Shown here: positions 25,229-33,958 of the stretch, piece by piece
Layout: the number at the start of each line of letters is the position of its first letter
Position numbering within the stretch: position 1 is the first letter of the stretch
From: Bradyrhizobium nanningense
GTDB lineage: Bacteria; Pseudomonadota; Alphaproteobacteria; Rhizobiales; Xanthobacteraceae
Direction: 5' to 3'
DNA length: 64,000 bases
NCBI RefSeq assembly: GCF_004114535.1
Contig: NZ_LBJC01000082.1
Location: 156,501 to 220,500, forward strand
Position numbers and translations under genes: made by a program
Notes under the pieces: generated by a model
What the model was told of the DNA's origin: nothing
Seen by the model: the letters and a program-made list of their open reading frames with translations, nothing else
The model's database searches: none

Positions 25229-26002
25229 CTACGGCGCCTCGATCACTGTCGGCACGCCCGGCTCCAGCAGCCGCAGCCGCGTCCCGAAGCCGAGCGCGTC
25301 GAACGTCTTGCGCAGATCCTCGCCGGTCTGGCGGAAATGCGCCCAGCCTTCGGTATGCACGGGCACGATCATCGCCTCGGGAAAGGCGCGCGCGGTCTCG
25401 ATGGCGTCGTTGGTGTCCATGGTGAGATGGAACGGACCGCGCGTCTGCGCCGCGCCGGCAAACGGCAGCACCACGCCGCATTTGAAGCGGCGCGCGACTT
25501 CGGCAACGCCGTCGAACCATGTGGTGTCGCCGCTGATATAGACCGGGCTGGTGTCCCTCCGGCTTGAGGACACCACGAAGCCGATCACGTCGCCCGACAG
25601 CGGCTCGATGCCGGCCGGGCCATGGCGCGCCGGTGTCGCGGTGATCGTCAGTGTGTTGCCGTCGCTGTCCTTCAGTTGCGCAGTGCTCCACGGCGCAAGG
25701 CCCTCGACATGGCCGCCAAGACGCTTTGCACCCGCTTCCGTCGTCAGCACGCGCTTGACCTTATGGAGATAGTCGCGGCCCGAATTGTCGAGGTTGTCGG
25801 AATGCTGGTCGTGGCTGAGCAGCACGGCATCGACCGGGCCGATCGCATCGGGCCTCAATGCGGGGCCGATGGTCTTCTCCAGCTTCACATGCGGCAGCTG
25901 GTAGGCGCCGGGCGCATCGAAGGTCGGATCGGTAAGCAGACGGAAGCCGTCGATCTCGATCAGCGCAGTGGGGCCGCCGATCAGGGTGATGGAAATGGGC
26001 AT
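25229..26002 (-). CDS. MBL-fold metal-dependent hydrolase
   Basis: The 257-residue protein has the metallo-beta-lactamase fold layout. It opens with ITLIGGPTALIEIDGFRLLTDPTFD and the first metal motif is LSHDQHSDNLD. Later ligands lie in ATPARHGP, YISGDTTWFDG and VPVHTEGWAHF. The first motif reads H-x-x-H-x-D-N instead of the common HxHxDH, a variant seen in the UlaG/RomA-like branch. Substrate is unknown. Together with the adjacent EamA transporter (12 bases upstream on the same strand) it may form a two-gene unit. Its 3' end abuts a dispersed repeat. Confidence 0.85.
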   Translation of the reverse strand: MPISITLIGGPTALIEIDGFRLLTDPTFDAPGAYQLPHVKLEKTIGPALRPDAIGPVDAVLLSHDQHSDNLDNSGRDYLHKVKRVLTTEAGAKRLGGHVEGLAPWSTAQLKDSDGNTLTITATPARHGPAGIEPLSGDVIGFVVSSSRRDTSPVYISGDTTWFDGVAEVARRFKCGVVLPFAGAAQTRGPFHLTMDTNDAIETARAFPEAMIVPVHTEGWAHFRQTGEDLRKTFDALGFGTRLRLLEPGVPTVIEAP

Positions 26003-26014
26003 GACGAACTCCTG

Positions 26015-26935
26015 TTACGAGACGGGCTTTGCCGGGCGCGTCACCAGATAGATGCCGAGCGCCACCGGAATGATGCCGAGGAGGTCACGCGCTTCGACGT
26101 GTTCACCGAGGACCAGATAGGCGAACAGCATGCCGAGTGGCGGCATCAGGAAATGATAGGCGCTGGCGGCGGTCGCGCCGCACACTTTCAGGAGATGGAA
26201 CCAGAGCCAATAAGCGAGGATCGAGCCGCCCAGCACGAGGAACGCAGAGGCTCCGATCAGGCTCGGCGTGACATCGATCGCGTGGACATCGGCGAAGGTG
26301 AGCGCGATCGGCGTCAGCACGAGGCCGGCGGCGAGGTTCTGCACGCCGTTGCCGATCCACAACGATCCCTTCGGCGCGAGCAGCTTGAACAGGATGGTGC
26401 CGGCGACGATCGAGACGAGCGCGGCCAGCGTGAAGACGATGCCGTGCAGCGAGTCCGTGCCGACCGACAAGCGATGCCAGACGATCAGCGTCACGCCGGT
26501 GATGCCGAGCAGCAGGCCGCCGGCCTTCCGCCATGTCATGCGCTCGCCGAGCAGCAGGGCGGCGAGCGCCGCTGTGAATACCGGATTGGCCGACACGATC
26601 AGGCCGCCGAGGCCGGCGGAGACCGATTGCAGGCCGGTGTAGCCGAGGCCGAGATAGAGCGCGTTGTTGGCGATGCCGAGCACGGCGAAGATCACGGCAT
26701 CGCGCCAGGTCAATGACCAGGCCTCGCCGCGGATCAGCGTTGCGCCGAGGATCAAAATGCCCGCGAGCGAAAAGCGCGCGGCGAGCAGGATCAGCGGCGG
26801 GCAATGGGTGACGCCGATCTTGCCGGCGACGAAGGCGTAGCTCCAGAGCAGGCAGAACAGGCCGATGGCGAGTGGCAGCGTGTTGAAGCGGGTGCGTGGA
26901 GCCGAGACCGAGGGGGCGAGCGACATGAGGGGCAT
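26015..26935 (-). CDS. EamA/DMT-family transporter
   Basis: The 306-residue inner-membrane protein has ten predicted spans in two EamA repeats (first from LPLAIGLFCLLWSYAFVAGKIG, second from FTLAALVSIVAGTILFKLL). The family exports amino acids, drugs or other small metabolites; substrate is unknown. ATG at 26935 is used, with a second at 26926. It is divergent from a LysR regulator, and the short gap contains an inverted repeat of the LysR type, so the LysR protein probably controls it. The MBL-fold gene follows after 12 bases. Confidence 0.88.
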   Translation of the reverse strand: MPLMSLAPSVSAPRTRFNTLPLAIGLFCLLWSYAFVAGKIGVTHCPPLILLAARFSLAGILILGATLIRGEAWSLTWRDAVIFAVLGIANNALYLGLGYTGLQSVSAGLGGLIVSANPVFTAALAALLLGERMTWRKAGGLLLGITGVTLIVWHRLSVGTDSLHGIVFTLAALVSIVAGTILFKLLAPKGSLWIGNGVQNLAAGLVLTPIALTFADVHAIDVTPSLIGASAFLVLGGSILAYWLWFHLLKVCGATAASAYHFLMPPLGMLFAYLVLGEHVEARDLLGIIPVALGIYLVTRPAKPVS

Positions 26936-26998
26936 TCTCGGATGTTTTCTTCTGCCCCTCGATCTAGGGAGGCCGCTTGCCATTTTGAAATTAAATGA

Positions 26999-27017
26999 TT
27001 AACTTCCGATCAGTTGA
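26999..27017. promoter_or_regulatory. Possible LysR-type binding site
   Basis: TTAACT-N7-AGTTGA is a near-perfect inverted repeat with the T-N11-A spacing typical of LysR sites, in an AT-rich patch between the divergent EamA and LysR genes. Read from sequence; not proven. Confidence 0.4.
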
Positions 27018-27036
27018 TTTTCGAATGGAGGTGGCG

Positions 27037-27900
27037 ATGCTCGATCTCGAGCTGCTGCGCAGCTTCGTCTCGGTGGTCGAGGCCGGCGGCTTCACCCGCG
27101 CCGGCGAACGCGTCCACCGCACGCAGTCGACCGTGAGCCAGCAGATCAAGCGGCTGGAAGACGACATCGGCCAGGTGCTGCTGCATCGCGACGGCAAGAA
27201 TGTGCGCCCGACCGAGGCCGGCGAGCGGCTGCTGTCCTATGCGCGCCGACTGCTCTCGCTGGCCGAGGAAGCCCGCGACGTGCTGCGCCAGCCGGATGGC
27301 GAAGGCGCGATCCGGCTCGGCATTCCCGAGGATTTCGCGGCCTACCGGCTGACCAAATTGCTCGGTGCATTTTCGCGCTCGCATCCGGGCCTGCGGCTCG
27401 ACGTGCGCGCCGATCAGAGCAAGCACCTGGCGCGTGATCTCGAGCGCGGCGAGCTCGACCTTGCGCTCTACAAGCGCGAGGCCGGCGCGAAGGATGCGAT
27501 CGCGGTGTGGCCGGAGCGGGTGCACTGGGTCACCAGCAAGAGCCATCCGGTCGATGTCGACGTTTCCTCGGTGCCGCTGATCGGCTTTCCGCTCGGCTGC
27601 ATCTATCGGGCCGGGGCTATCCATGCGCTGGAAAGCGCAGGCCGCGCCTGGCACACCGCCTACACCTCATCGAGCCTCGCCGGCATCCAGGCCGCGGTCG
27701 CTGCCGGAATGGGACTGAGCATCCTGTCGGAGATGGCCATCCAGTCCGATCACCGCGTGCTGACGGCGAAGGAAGGTTTTGCGCCGATCAACAAGACCGA
27801 GGTCGCATTGATGGCCGCGCCGGATGCGAGCCCGGCCACGCTGCGGCTTGCGGATCGTCTCGCCGAATTTTGCGATGCGGTGCAGGCCAAGGCTGCCTAG
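27037..27900 (+). CDS. LysR-family transcriptional regulator
   Basis: The 287-residue protein begins with the LysR helix-turn-helix: LDLELLRSFVSVVEAGGFTRAGERVHRTQSTVSQQIKRLE, here quoted in shorter terms as residues 2-41, with the recognition helix at STVSQQIKRLE. The effector-binding domain follows from about residue 90 (GAIRLGIPEDFAAYRLTKLL). ATG at 27037 is favoured by GGAGGTG just ahead; longer starts at 26995 and 27016 are in frame but lie over the putative operator. It is divergent from the EamA transporter, the likely regulated target. The inducer is unknown. Confidence 0.92.
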   Translation: MLDLELLRSFVSVVEAGGFTRAGERVHRTQSTVSQQIKRLEDDIGQVLLHRDGKNVRPTEAGERLLSYARRLLSLAEEARDVLRQPDGEGAIRLGIPEDFAAYRLTKLLGAFSRSHPGLRLDVRADQSKHLARDLERGELDLALYKREAGAKDAIAVWPERVHWVTSKSHPVDVDVSSVPLIGFPLGCIYRAGAIHALESAGRAWHTAYTSSSLAGIQAAVAAGMGLSILSEMAIQSDHRVLTAKEGFAPINKTEVALMAAPDASPATLRLADRLAEFCDAVQAKAA

Positions 27901-27932
27901 ATTGGCGGCCTAGATTCGCGAGGGCCCGCCGC

Positions 27933-28178
27933 TCAATTCACCGCGGACATCAGCCTGGTGCCGCACGCATTCGCATAAAACTTGCCGCCGCATTGCCGCT
28001 TGATGGCGGCGCAGCGGGCCGCGGGCGAGGCATTCTGCGGGACCGTAAAACCGCAGCTCAGACCATCTGCGCTGCGACCGGGCTTGCCGGCGGCAAACGC
28101 GGCGCTGGAGGCGCTGATGCAGACGACGAGCAGGGCCGCCGCGGCGATTTCGATCAGCAGTCGCTTCAGCAGTTTCAT
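27933..28178 (-). CDS. Small secreted cysteine-containing protein
   Basis: The 81-residue precursor has a long signal peptide (LLIEIAAAALLVVCISASSAAFA) and a mature part of about 48 residues with four cysteines (SCGF, RCAA, QCGG, ACGT) that could form two disulfides. GGAGAAAC lies ahead of the ATG at 28178. I do not recognise a family. It converges with the LysR gene, whose stop lies 33 bases away, and is divergent from glgP. It could be a periplasmic or secreted peptide; the function is unknown. Confidence 0.6.
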   Translation of the reverse strand: MKLLKRLLIEIAAAALLVVCISASSAAFAAGKPGRSADGLSCGFTVPQNASPAARCAAIKRQCGGKFYANACGTRLMSAVN

Positions 28179-28354
28179 GGGAACGTTTCTCCACACTGAT
28201 GGCTGAATTGATCGGCAACCTAGCACGGAAATCCCGGTTTCTCCGTGCTCGTCCGGGTTCCAAAGCGGCCCGTTCCTTGCATAAATTTGCGCCAGCGCAG
28301 TGCACGGCCGCGCCCGTGACTGTTCCGGTGCAGGGGCAGGACGCGTAGGGTGAG

Positions 28355-30901
28355 GTGTGTTGTTTCGACCAGGAAGTGACGGCTTTGCAAGATCAATCGT
28401 TCCAGCCCAGTTTTCCCGCTGCCACGCAGCCCATCGACGAGCTCGCGCTGGCTGAGATCAAGGGCGCGATCCTGGCGAAGCTGCGGCTTGCCATCGGCAA
28501 GGATGCCGGCATGGCGACCAAGCACGACTGGTATCAGGCCGCGGCGCTCGCTCTGCGCGACCGCATCGTGCATCGCTGGCTCACCGCGGACAAGCACAGC
28601 TACGACGCTGGCCGCAAGCGCGTCTATTATCTCTCGCTCGAATTTTTGATCGGCCGTCTGTTCAGCGACGCCCTCAACAACATGGGCCTGCTCAAGATCT
28701 TCGAGGTCGCGCTCGGCGATCTCGGCGTCTCGCTGCCGGAGCTGCGCAAATGCGAGCCGGACGCCGCGCTCGGCAATGGCGGCCTCGGCCGCCTCGCCGC
28801 CTGCTTCATGGAGAGCATGGCGACGCTGTCGATCCCCGCGATCGGCTACGGGATCCGCTACGATTACGGCCTGTTCCGCCAGATCATCAACCAGGGCTGG
28901 CAGCAGGAATATCCGGACGAATGGCTGAGCTTCGGCAACCCCTGGGAATTGCAGCGGCCCGAGGTGATCTACGACATCAATTTCGGCGGCGGGGTCGAGC
29001 ATGTCGACGACAAGGGCCGCGACCGCGCGATCTGGCATCCGGGCGAGACGGTGCAGGCGATCGCCTATGACACGCCGATCGTCGGCTGGCGTGGCCAGCA
29101 CGTCAATGCGCTGCGCCTGTGGTCGGCGCGCTCGCCCGATCCGCTCAAGCTCGATGCCTTCAACAAGGGAGACTATGTCAGCGCCAGCGCCGAGCAGTCG
29201 CGCGCGGAGGCGATCTGCAAATTCCTCTATCCGAACGACGAGAGCCCGGCGGGCCGCGAGCTGCGCCTGCGCCAGGAATATTTCTTCGTCTCGGCTTCGC
29301 TCCAGGATCTGGTGAAGCGGCATCTCGCCTCCGACGGCCAGCTGCGCAGCCTGGCCAGCAAGGTCGCCGTGCAGCTCAACGACACCCATCCGAGCCTCGC
29401 GGTCACCGAGCTGATGCGGATCCTCGTCGATTTGCACAATTTCCGCTGGGACGAGGCCTGGAAGATCACGGTCGCCACGCTCTCCTACACCAACCATACG
29501 CTGCTGCCCGAGGCGCTGGAGACCTGGCCGGTCGAGCTGTTCGAGCGGCTGTTGCCACGGCACCTCGAGATCATCTACCGCATCAACGTGCAGCATTTGG
29601 CGCTCGCCGAGGCGCGCTGCCCCGGCGACATCGATTTCCGCGCCTCGGTCTCGCTGATCGACGAGAAGAGCGGGCGCCGCGTGCGCATGGGCCAGCTCGC
29701 CTTCGTCGGCTCGCACCGCATCAATGGCGTTTCGGGCATGCATTCGGACCTGATGCGCGAGACCGTGTTCCACGACCTCAACCACCTCTATCCCGGCCGC
29801 ATCACCAACAAGACCAACGGCATCACCTTCCGCCGCTGGCTGATGCTGGCGAACCCGAAGCTGACCGATCTGTTGCGCGAGACCTGCGGCGAAGCCGTGC
29901 TCGACGATCCGACCCAGCTCTCGCTGATCGAGGCGCGCGCCAGCGACGTCGAATTCCAGAAGAAATTCCGCAGCGTCAAGCTTCACAACAAGGCCGCGCT
30001 GGCGCGCCTGATCGGCGAGCGGCTCGGCATCAAGGTCGACCCGACCGCTTTGTTCGACGTGCAGATCAAGCGCATCCACGAATACAAGCGCCAGCTGCTC
30101 AACGTCATCGAGACGGTCGCCCTGTACCAGGCGATCAAGGACGATCCCAACGGCAATTGGGTGCCGCGGGTGAAGATCTTCGCCGGCAAGGCGGCGGCGA
30201 GCTACCGCTACGCCAAGCTGATCATCAAGCTGATCAACGACGTCGCGGAGGTCGTCAACAACGACGCCACGATCGGCGGCAAGCTCAAGGTCGTGTTCCT
30301 GCCCGACTACAATGTCAGCCTCGCCGAGGTGATCATTCCGGCGGCCGACCTCTCCGAGCAGATCTCGACCGCCGGCATGGAAGCCTCCGGCACCGGCAAC
30401 ATGAAGCTGGCGCTCAACGGCGCCATCACCATCGGCACGCTCGACGGCGCCAATATCGAGATCCGCGACCATGTCGGCGCGGAGAATATCGCGATCTTCG
30501 GCATGGAGGCCGGCGACGTGATGATCCGCCGCAAGCAGGGGCTGGACGCCTCCGACGTGATCCTCAGTTCGCCGAAGCTGCAGCGCGCCATCAATGCGAT
30601 CGGCAGCGGCGAGTTCTCGCCCGGCGATCCCGGCCGCTTCGAATCCATCGCGCACGCGCTGCGCTATCTCGACCATTACATGGTCAGCGCCGATTTCGAT
30701 TCCTACTACGAGGCGCAGCGTGCGGTCGATGCGCGCTGGCAGGTGACGCCGGCCTGGACCCGCGCCTCCATCCTCAACGTCGCGCGCATGGCGTGGTTCT
30801 CCTCGGACCGCACCATTCGCGAATACGCCGAGGAGATCTGGAACGTGCCGGTGAATCCGAACACGCCGCTGCTGCCTGATCTGCGCGACGTCGCAGGCTG
30901 A
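28355..30901 (+). CDS. glgP: Glycogen / alpha-glucan phosphorylase
   Basis: This enzyme releases glucose-1-phosphate from glycogen with pyridoxal phosphate as cofactor. The protein is about 848 residues, the usual length. Conserved segments include LALGDLG...ALGNGGLGRLAACF, the nucleotide/glucan region RIYNVQH-like RINVQHLALAEA, and the cofactor lysine in EASGTGNMKLALNGA with TIGTLDGANIE. The start is uncertain: GTG at 28355 has AGGGTGAG upstream, and GTG 28376 or TTG 28385 are alternatives. No other glycogen genes (glgA, B, C, X) are next to it here. Confidence 0.95.
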   Translation: MCCFDQEVTALQDQSFQPSFPAATQPIDELALAEIKGAILAKLRLAIGKDAGMATKHDWYQAAALALRDRIVHRWLTADKHSYDAGRKRVYYLSLEFLIGRLFSDALNNMGLLKIFEVALGDLGVSLPELRKCEPDAALGNGGLGRLAACFMESMATLSIPAIGYGIRYDYGLFRQIINQGWQQEYPDEWLSFGNPWELQRPEVIYDINFGGGVEHVDDKGRDRAIWHPGETVQAIAYDTPIVGWRGQHVNALRLWSARSPDPLKLDAFNKGDYVSASAEQSRAEAICKFLYPNDESPAGRELRLRQEYFFVSASLQDLVKRHLASDGQLRSLASKVAVQLNDTHPSLAVTELMRILVDLHNFRWDEAWKITVATLSYTNHTLLPEALETWPVELFERLLPRHLEIIYRINVQHLALAEARCPGDIDFRASVSLIDEKSGRRVRMGQLAFVGSHRINGVSGMHSDLMRETVFHDLNHLYPGRITNKTNGITFRRWLMLANPKLTDLLRETCGEAVLDDPTQLSLIEARASDVEFQKKFRSVKLHNKAALARLIGERLGIKVDPTALFDVQIKRIHEYKRQLLNVIETVALYQAIKDDPNGNWVPRVKIFAGKAAASYRYAKLIIKLINDVAEVVNNDATIGGKLKVVFLPDYNVSLAEVIIPAADLSEQISTAGMEASGTGNMKLALNGAITIGTLDGANIEIRDHVGAENIAIFGMEAGDVMIRRKQGLDASDVILSSPKLQRAINAIGSGEFSPGDPGRFESIAHALRYLDHYMVSADFDSYYEAQRAVDARWQVTPAWTRASILNVARMAWFSSDRTIREYAEEIWNVPVNPNTPLLPDLRDVAG

Positions 30902-30995
30902 TTTTCCGCACCGTGGAAGCGGCTACTCCGGAGGTAATTGCATAAACCGGCATCGGACGTGATATGACGTCCGTCATTGAAAGCCGGATCAGACA

Positions 30996-31811
30996 ATGCA
31001 CGCCAAGCTCCCGCACCCCTTCGACGAGGCCACCCGCATCACCGCCGGTGACTCGAGCTGGCAGGGGCACACCAGCGACGATTACTGGGCCTTTGTCGGC
31101 CCGTTTGGCGGCGCCACCGCCGCGACCATCTTGCGGGCGCTGATCGAGCATCCGGACCGCGCCGGCGATCCGCTGGCGCTCACCGTCAATTACTGCGCGC
31201 CGATCGCCAAGGGTCCGTTCGACCTCGACGTGCGGCTGGTGAAGGCCAACCGTTCCAGCCAGCACTGGAGCGTCGAACTCAGCCAAGGCGGCGGCGAGGT
31301 CGCAACGCTCGCCACCGCCGTGTTCGCCGAACGCCGGCCGTCCTGGGAGCATCGGGTGGCGCAATATCCTGACGCAAAGCCGTTCGAGGAGACGCTGCCG
31401 TTTCCGAAGATCGCGGCGTCCTGGGCCAATCAATATGAATTCCGCTTCGTCGAGGGCGAGATGCGGATCGGCCCGCAGCAGGCCGAGCCCGCCAGCACCT
31501 ATTCGAAGATCTGGATCGGCGACCGCACACCGCGCAAGCTCGACATGCTGTCGCTGACGTCGATGTCGGATGCCTTCTTCGGCCGCATCTTCCACGCCCG
31601 CCGCGAGCTGGTGCCGTTCGGCACGGTGTCGCTGACGACCTATTTCCACACCGACAGCGAGGAGCTTGCGAGCGAAGACATCACGCGCGTGCTGGCGACC
31701 GCTGATTCGAAGATCATGCACAAGAGCTACGCCGACCAGAATGCCGAGCTGTGGTCGCCGAACGGCCGCCTGCTCGCGACCACGACGCAGATTGCGTATT
31801 TCAAGGCGTAG
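30996..31811 (+). CDS. Acyl-CoA thioesterase, double hotdog (TesB-like)
   Basis: The 271-residue protein has two hotdog repeats, the TesB plan. The first covers GHTSDDYWAFVGPFGGATAATILRAL in two parts and LTVNYCAPIAKGPFDLDVRL; the second covers SLTSMSDAFFGRIF and FGTVSLTTYFHTD. It would hydrolyse acyl-CoA esters to free acids and CoA. Substrate chain length is unknown. It lies 94 bases after glgP and may be separately transcribed. A dispersed repeat starts right after the stop. Confidence 0.82.
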   Translation: MHAKLPHPFDEATRITAGDSSWQGHTSDDYWAFVGPFGGATAATILRALIEHPDRAGDPLALTVNYCAPIAKGPFDLDVRLVKANRSSQHWSVELSQGGGEVATLATAVFAERRPSWEHRVAQYPDAKPFEETLPFPKIAASWANQYEFRFVEGEMRIGPQQAEPASTYSKIWIGDRTPRKLDMLSLTSMSDAFFGRIFHARRELVPFGTVSLTTYFHTDSEELASEDITRVLATADSKIMHKSYADQNAELWSPNGRLLATTTQIAYFKA

Positions 31812-31990
31812 CCACGCTGTCGTCCGGACAAGCGCGCCATAAGCGCGCGCCGATCCGGGCCCCATAACCACAGGGAGTAGTTTGGCGAAGATTCCGAGCG
31901 TTCTTTTCTTCGCTGGTACTCGCGCCGTACTTCCCCGATGGATCACGCGGTATGGGTCCCCGCGTTCGCGGGGACGACACCAGCTGTATG
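31812..31990. repeat. Dispersed repeat fragments, GCTGTCGTCC(C)GGACAAGCG family
   Basis: The first part CGCTGTCGTCCGGACAAGCG and CGATCCGGGCCC resembles the element at 61876-61955. The second part, from about 31935, has GGGTCCCCGCGTTCGCGGGGACGACACCAGC, a different hairpin whose arms are CCCCGCG and CGCGGGG. It may be two repeat pieces joined. No gene is seen here. Confidence 0.6.
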
Positions 31991-32007
31991 GCGAGCGACG
32001 TGGCCGC

Positions 32008-32037
32008 AAAAAAAGAGCGGCCCTGCGACCGCCCTTT
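32008..32037 (-). terminator. Rho-independent terminator of pckA
   Basis: Read on the minus strand, AAAGGGCGG pairs with CCGCTCTTT around an eight-base loop (one mismatch), followed by a run of seven T. It lies 23 bases after the pckA stop codon. Confidence 0.75.
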
Positions 32038-32059
32038 CGCATTCCAATCGCTGCGAGCC

Positions 32060-33676
32060 TTACTCCGCCGCCAGCTTCACATCCGGGGCCGCCGCGCGCA
32101 CGTCGGCGTCGACCTGGGCTTCGAACTTGGCGAAGTTCTTCTGGAACATACCGACCAGCGCGCGGGCGGTCTTGTCGAACTCGTCCTTGTCCTTCCAGGT
32201 GTTGACCGGGTTGAGGATTTCGCTGGGCACGCCCGGCAGCGCGGTCGGGACCGAGAAGCCAAAATACTTGTCGGTGCGGAATTCGACGTTGCGAAGCGAG
32301 CCGTCGAGCGCGGCGGTGAGCAGCGCGCGCGTCACCTTGATCGGCATGCGGCTGCCTGTGCCGTACTTGCCGCCGGTCCACCCGGTGTTGACCAGCCAAC
32401 AATCGACATTGTGCTGGGCGATGAGGTCGCGCAGCATGTTGCCGTAGACGGATGGATCGAGCGGCAGGAAGGGTGAGCCGAAGCAGGTCGAGAATTCCGG
32501 CTGCGGCTCTTTGCCGAGACCGCGCTCGGTGCCAGCGACCTTGGCGGTGTAGCCGGACAGGAAGTGGTACATCGCCTGCGCCGGCGACAGCTTGGCGATC
32601 GGCGGCAGCACGCCGAAGGCGTCGGCCGCGAGCATCACCACGTTCTTCGGCTGCGGCGCGCGGCCGGTACGCGAGGCGTTCGGGATGAACTCGAGCGGAT
32701 AGGCCGAACGCGTGTTCTCGGTCTTGGAGCCGTTGTCGAAATCCACCACGCGGGTGTCCTCGTCGAGCACGCAATTCTCGAGCACCGCGCCGAAGCGCGT
32801 GCTTGCGGCATAGATCTGCGGCTCGGCTTCCTGCGACAGCTTGATGCACTTGGCATAGCAGCCGCCCTCGAAATTGAAGACGCCGTTCGGGCCCCAGCCA
32901 TGCTCGTCGTCGCCGATCAGCGTGCGGTTGGGATCGGCCGACAGCGTGGTCTTGCCGGTGCCCGAAAGCCCGAAGAAGATCGCGGTGTCGCCCTTGGCGC
33001 CGACATTGGCCGAGCAGTGCATCGGCATCACGCCGCGCTCGGGCAGATAATAGTTCAGCGTGGTGAAGACCGACTTCTTCATCTCGCCGGCATAATAAGA
33101 CCCGCCGATCAGGACGATCTTGCGGGCGAAATCGATCGCGACGACGTTCTCCGAACGGCAGCCGTGACGTTTGGGATCGGCGCGGAAGCTCGGCATGTCG
33201 ATGATGGTGAGCTCAGGCACGAAGGTCGACAGCTCGATCGCCTCGGGGCGGATCAGAAGCGTGCGGATGAACAGCGAGTGCCAGGCGAGCTCGGTGAAGA
33301 CGCGCGTCTTGATCCGGTAGGCCGGGTCGGCGCCGCCGTACAGGTCCTGCGCGAATAGCGTCTTGCCTTCGGCGTGCTTGAGGAAGTCCTGATGGAGCGT
33401 CTCGAACTGCTCCGCGGTGATGGACTGGTTGCCGGCCCACCACATCTTCTTGTCGGTGGTGGCGTCACGCACCGTGAACTTGTCCTTCGGGCTGCGCCCG
33501 GTGAACTCGCCGGTGTCGGCGCAGAGTGCGCCATCAGCGGACAGCACCGCCTCGCCCGCAGCGAGCGAGTATTGATAGAGTTGCGGCGCACCGAGGTTCC
33601 AGTGAACCTGCTTGAGCTTCTTTAAGCCGAATTTGTCGGCGCCAAAGGCACCGTTGCGCACGCCGGTCTCTTGCAC
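32060..33676 (-). CDS. pckA: Phosphoenolpyruvate carboxykinase (ATP)
   Basis: PckA turns oxaloacetate and ATP into phosphoenolpyruvate, the gate from the TCA cycle to gluconeogenesis, needed for growth on dicarboxylates. The 538-residue protein has the kinase P-loop GLSGTGKTTLSAD, the metal/oxaloacetate region IGGSYYAGEMKKS, and the RSAYPLEFIPNAS and GWTGGKYGTGSRM motifs. The start is GTG at 33676 with a perfect AGGAGG. In other rhizobia pckA is divergent from chvI-chvG; here two minus-strand genes lie between pckA and chvI. It has its own terminator. Confidence 0.96.
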   Translation of the reverse strand: MQETGVRNGAFGADKFGLKKLKQVHWNLGAPQLYQYSLAAGEAVLSADGALCADTGEFTGRSPKDKFTVRDATTDKKMWWAGNQSITAEQFETLHQDFLKHAEGKTLFAQDLYGGADPAYRIKTRVFTELAWHSLFIRTLLIRPEAIELSTFVPELTIIDMPSFRADPKRHGCRSENVVAIDFARKIVLIGGSYYAGEMKKSVFTTLNYYLPERGVMPMHCSANVGAKGDTAIFFGLSGTGKTTLSADPNRTLIGDDEHGWGPNGVFNFEGGCYAKCIKLSQEAEPQIYAASTRFGAVLENCVLDEDTRVVDFDNGSKTENTRSAYPLEFIPNASRTGRAPQPKNVVMLAADAFGVLPPIAKLSPAQAMYHFLSGYTAKVAGTERGLGKEPQPEFSTCFGSPFLPLDPSVYGNMLRDLIAQHNVDCWLVNTGWTGGKYGTGSRMPIKVTRALLTAALDGSLRNVEFRTDKYFGFSVPTALPGVPSEILNPVNTWKDKDEFDKTARALVGMFQKNFAKFEAQVDADVRAAAPDVKLAAE

Positions 33677-33958
33677 GAAAAAATCCTCCTAGAACCCGCG
33701 ACATTCAGCGGACCAAGTTTGGCGCCGTCGCGGTCACCGTGATTGTGGGCCATTCGGCCTCGGCTGAACGACCTAATAATCATGAACGCTGGCGTTGCCA
33801 AGCTGATCCCGTAGGATTTGGTTTATTCAAGGACCGCGCCAAACGTCGCGCATGTCAGCTCTGAGCAGCTGCATCACGAAATCACCAATGATCGCGCAAC
33901 CAAATGCGTGTTTGTGCGTTATATCGGGTTATTGCGACGCACAATCCGCGTCGTCTTC

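Noticed and set aside
28220..30676. Long open frame (about 818 codons) on the minus strand opposite glgP
   Set aside because: It mirrors glgP codon structure in GC-rich DNA; the plus-strand protein is a textbook phosphorylase and the minus product is low-complexity (Asp/Arg/Ala-rich) with no domain.
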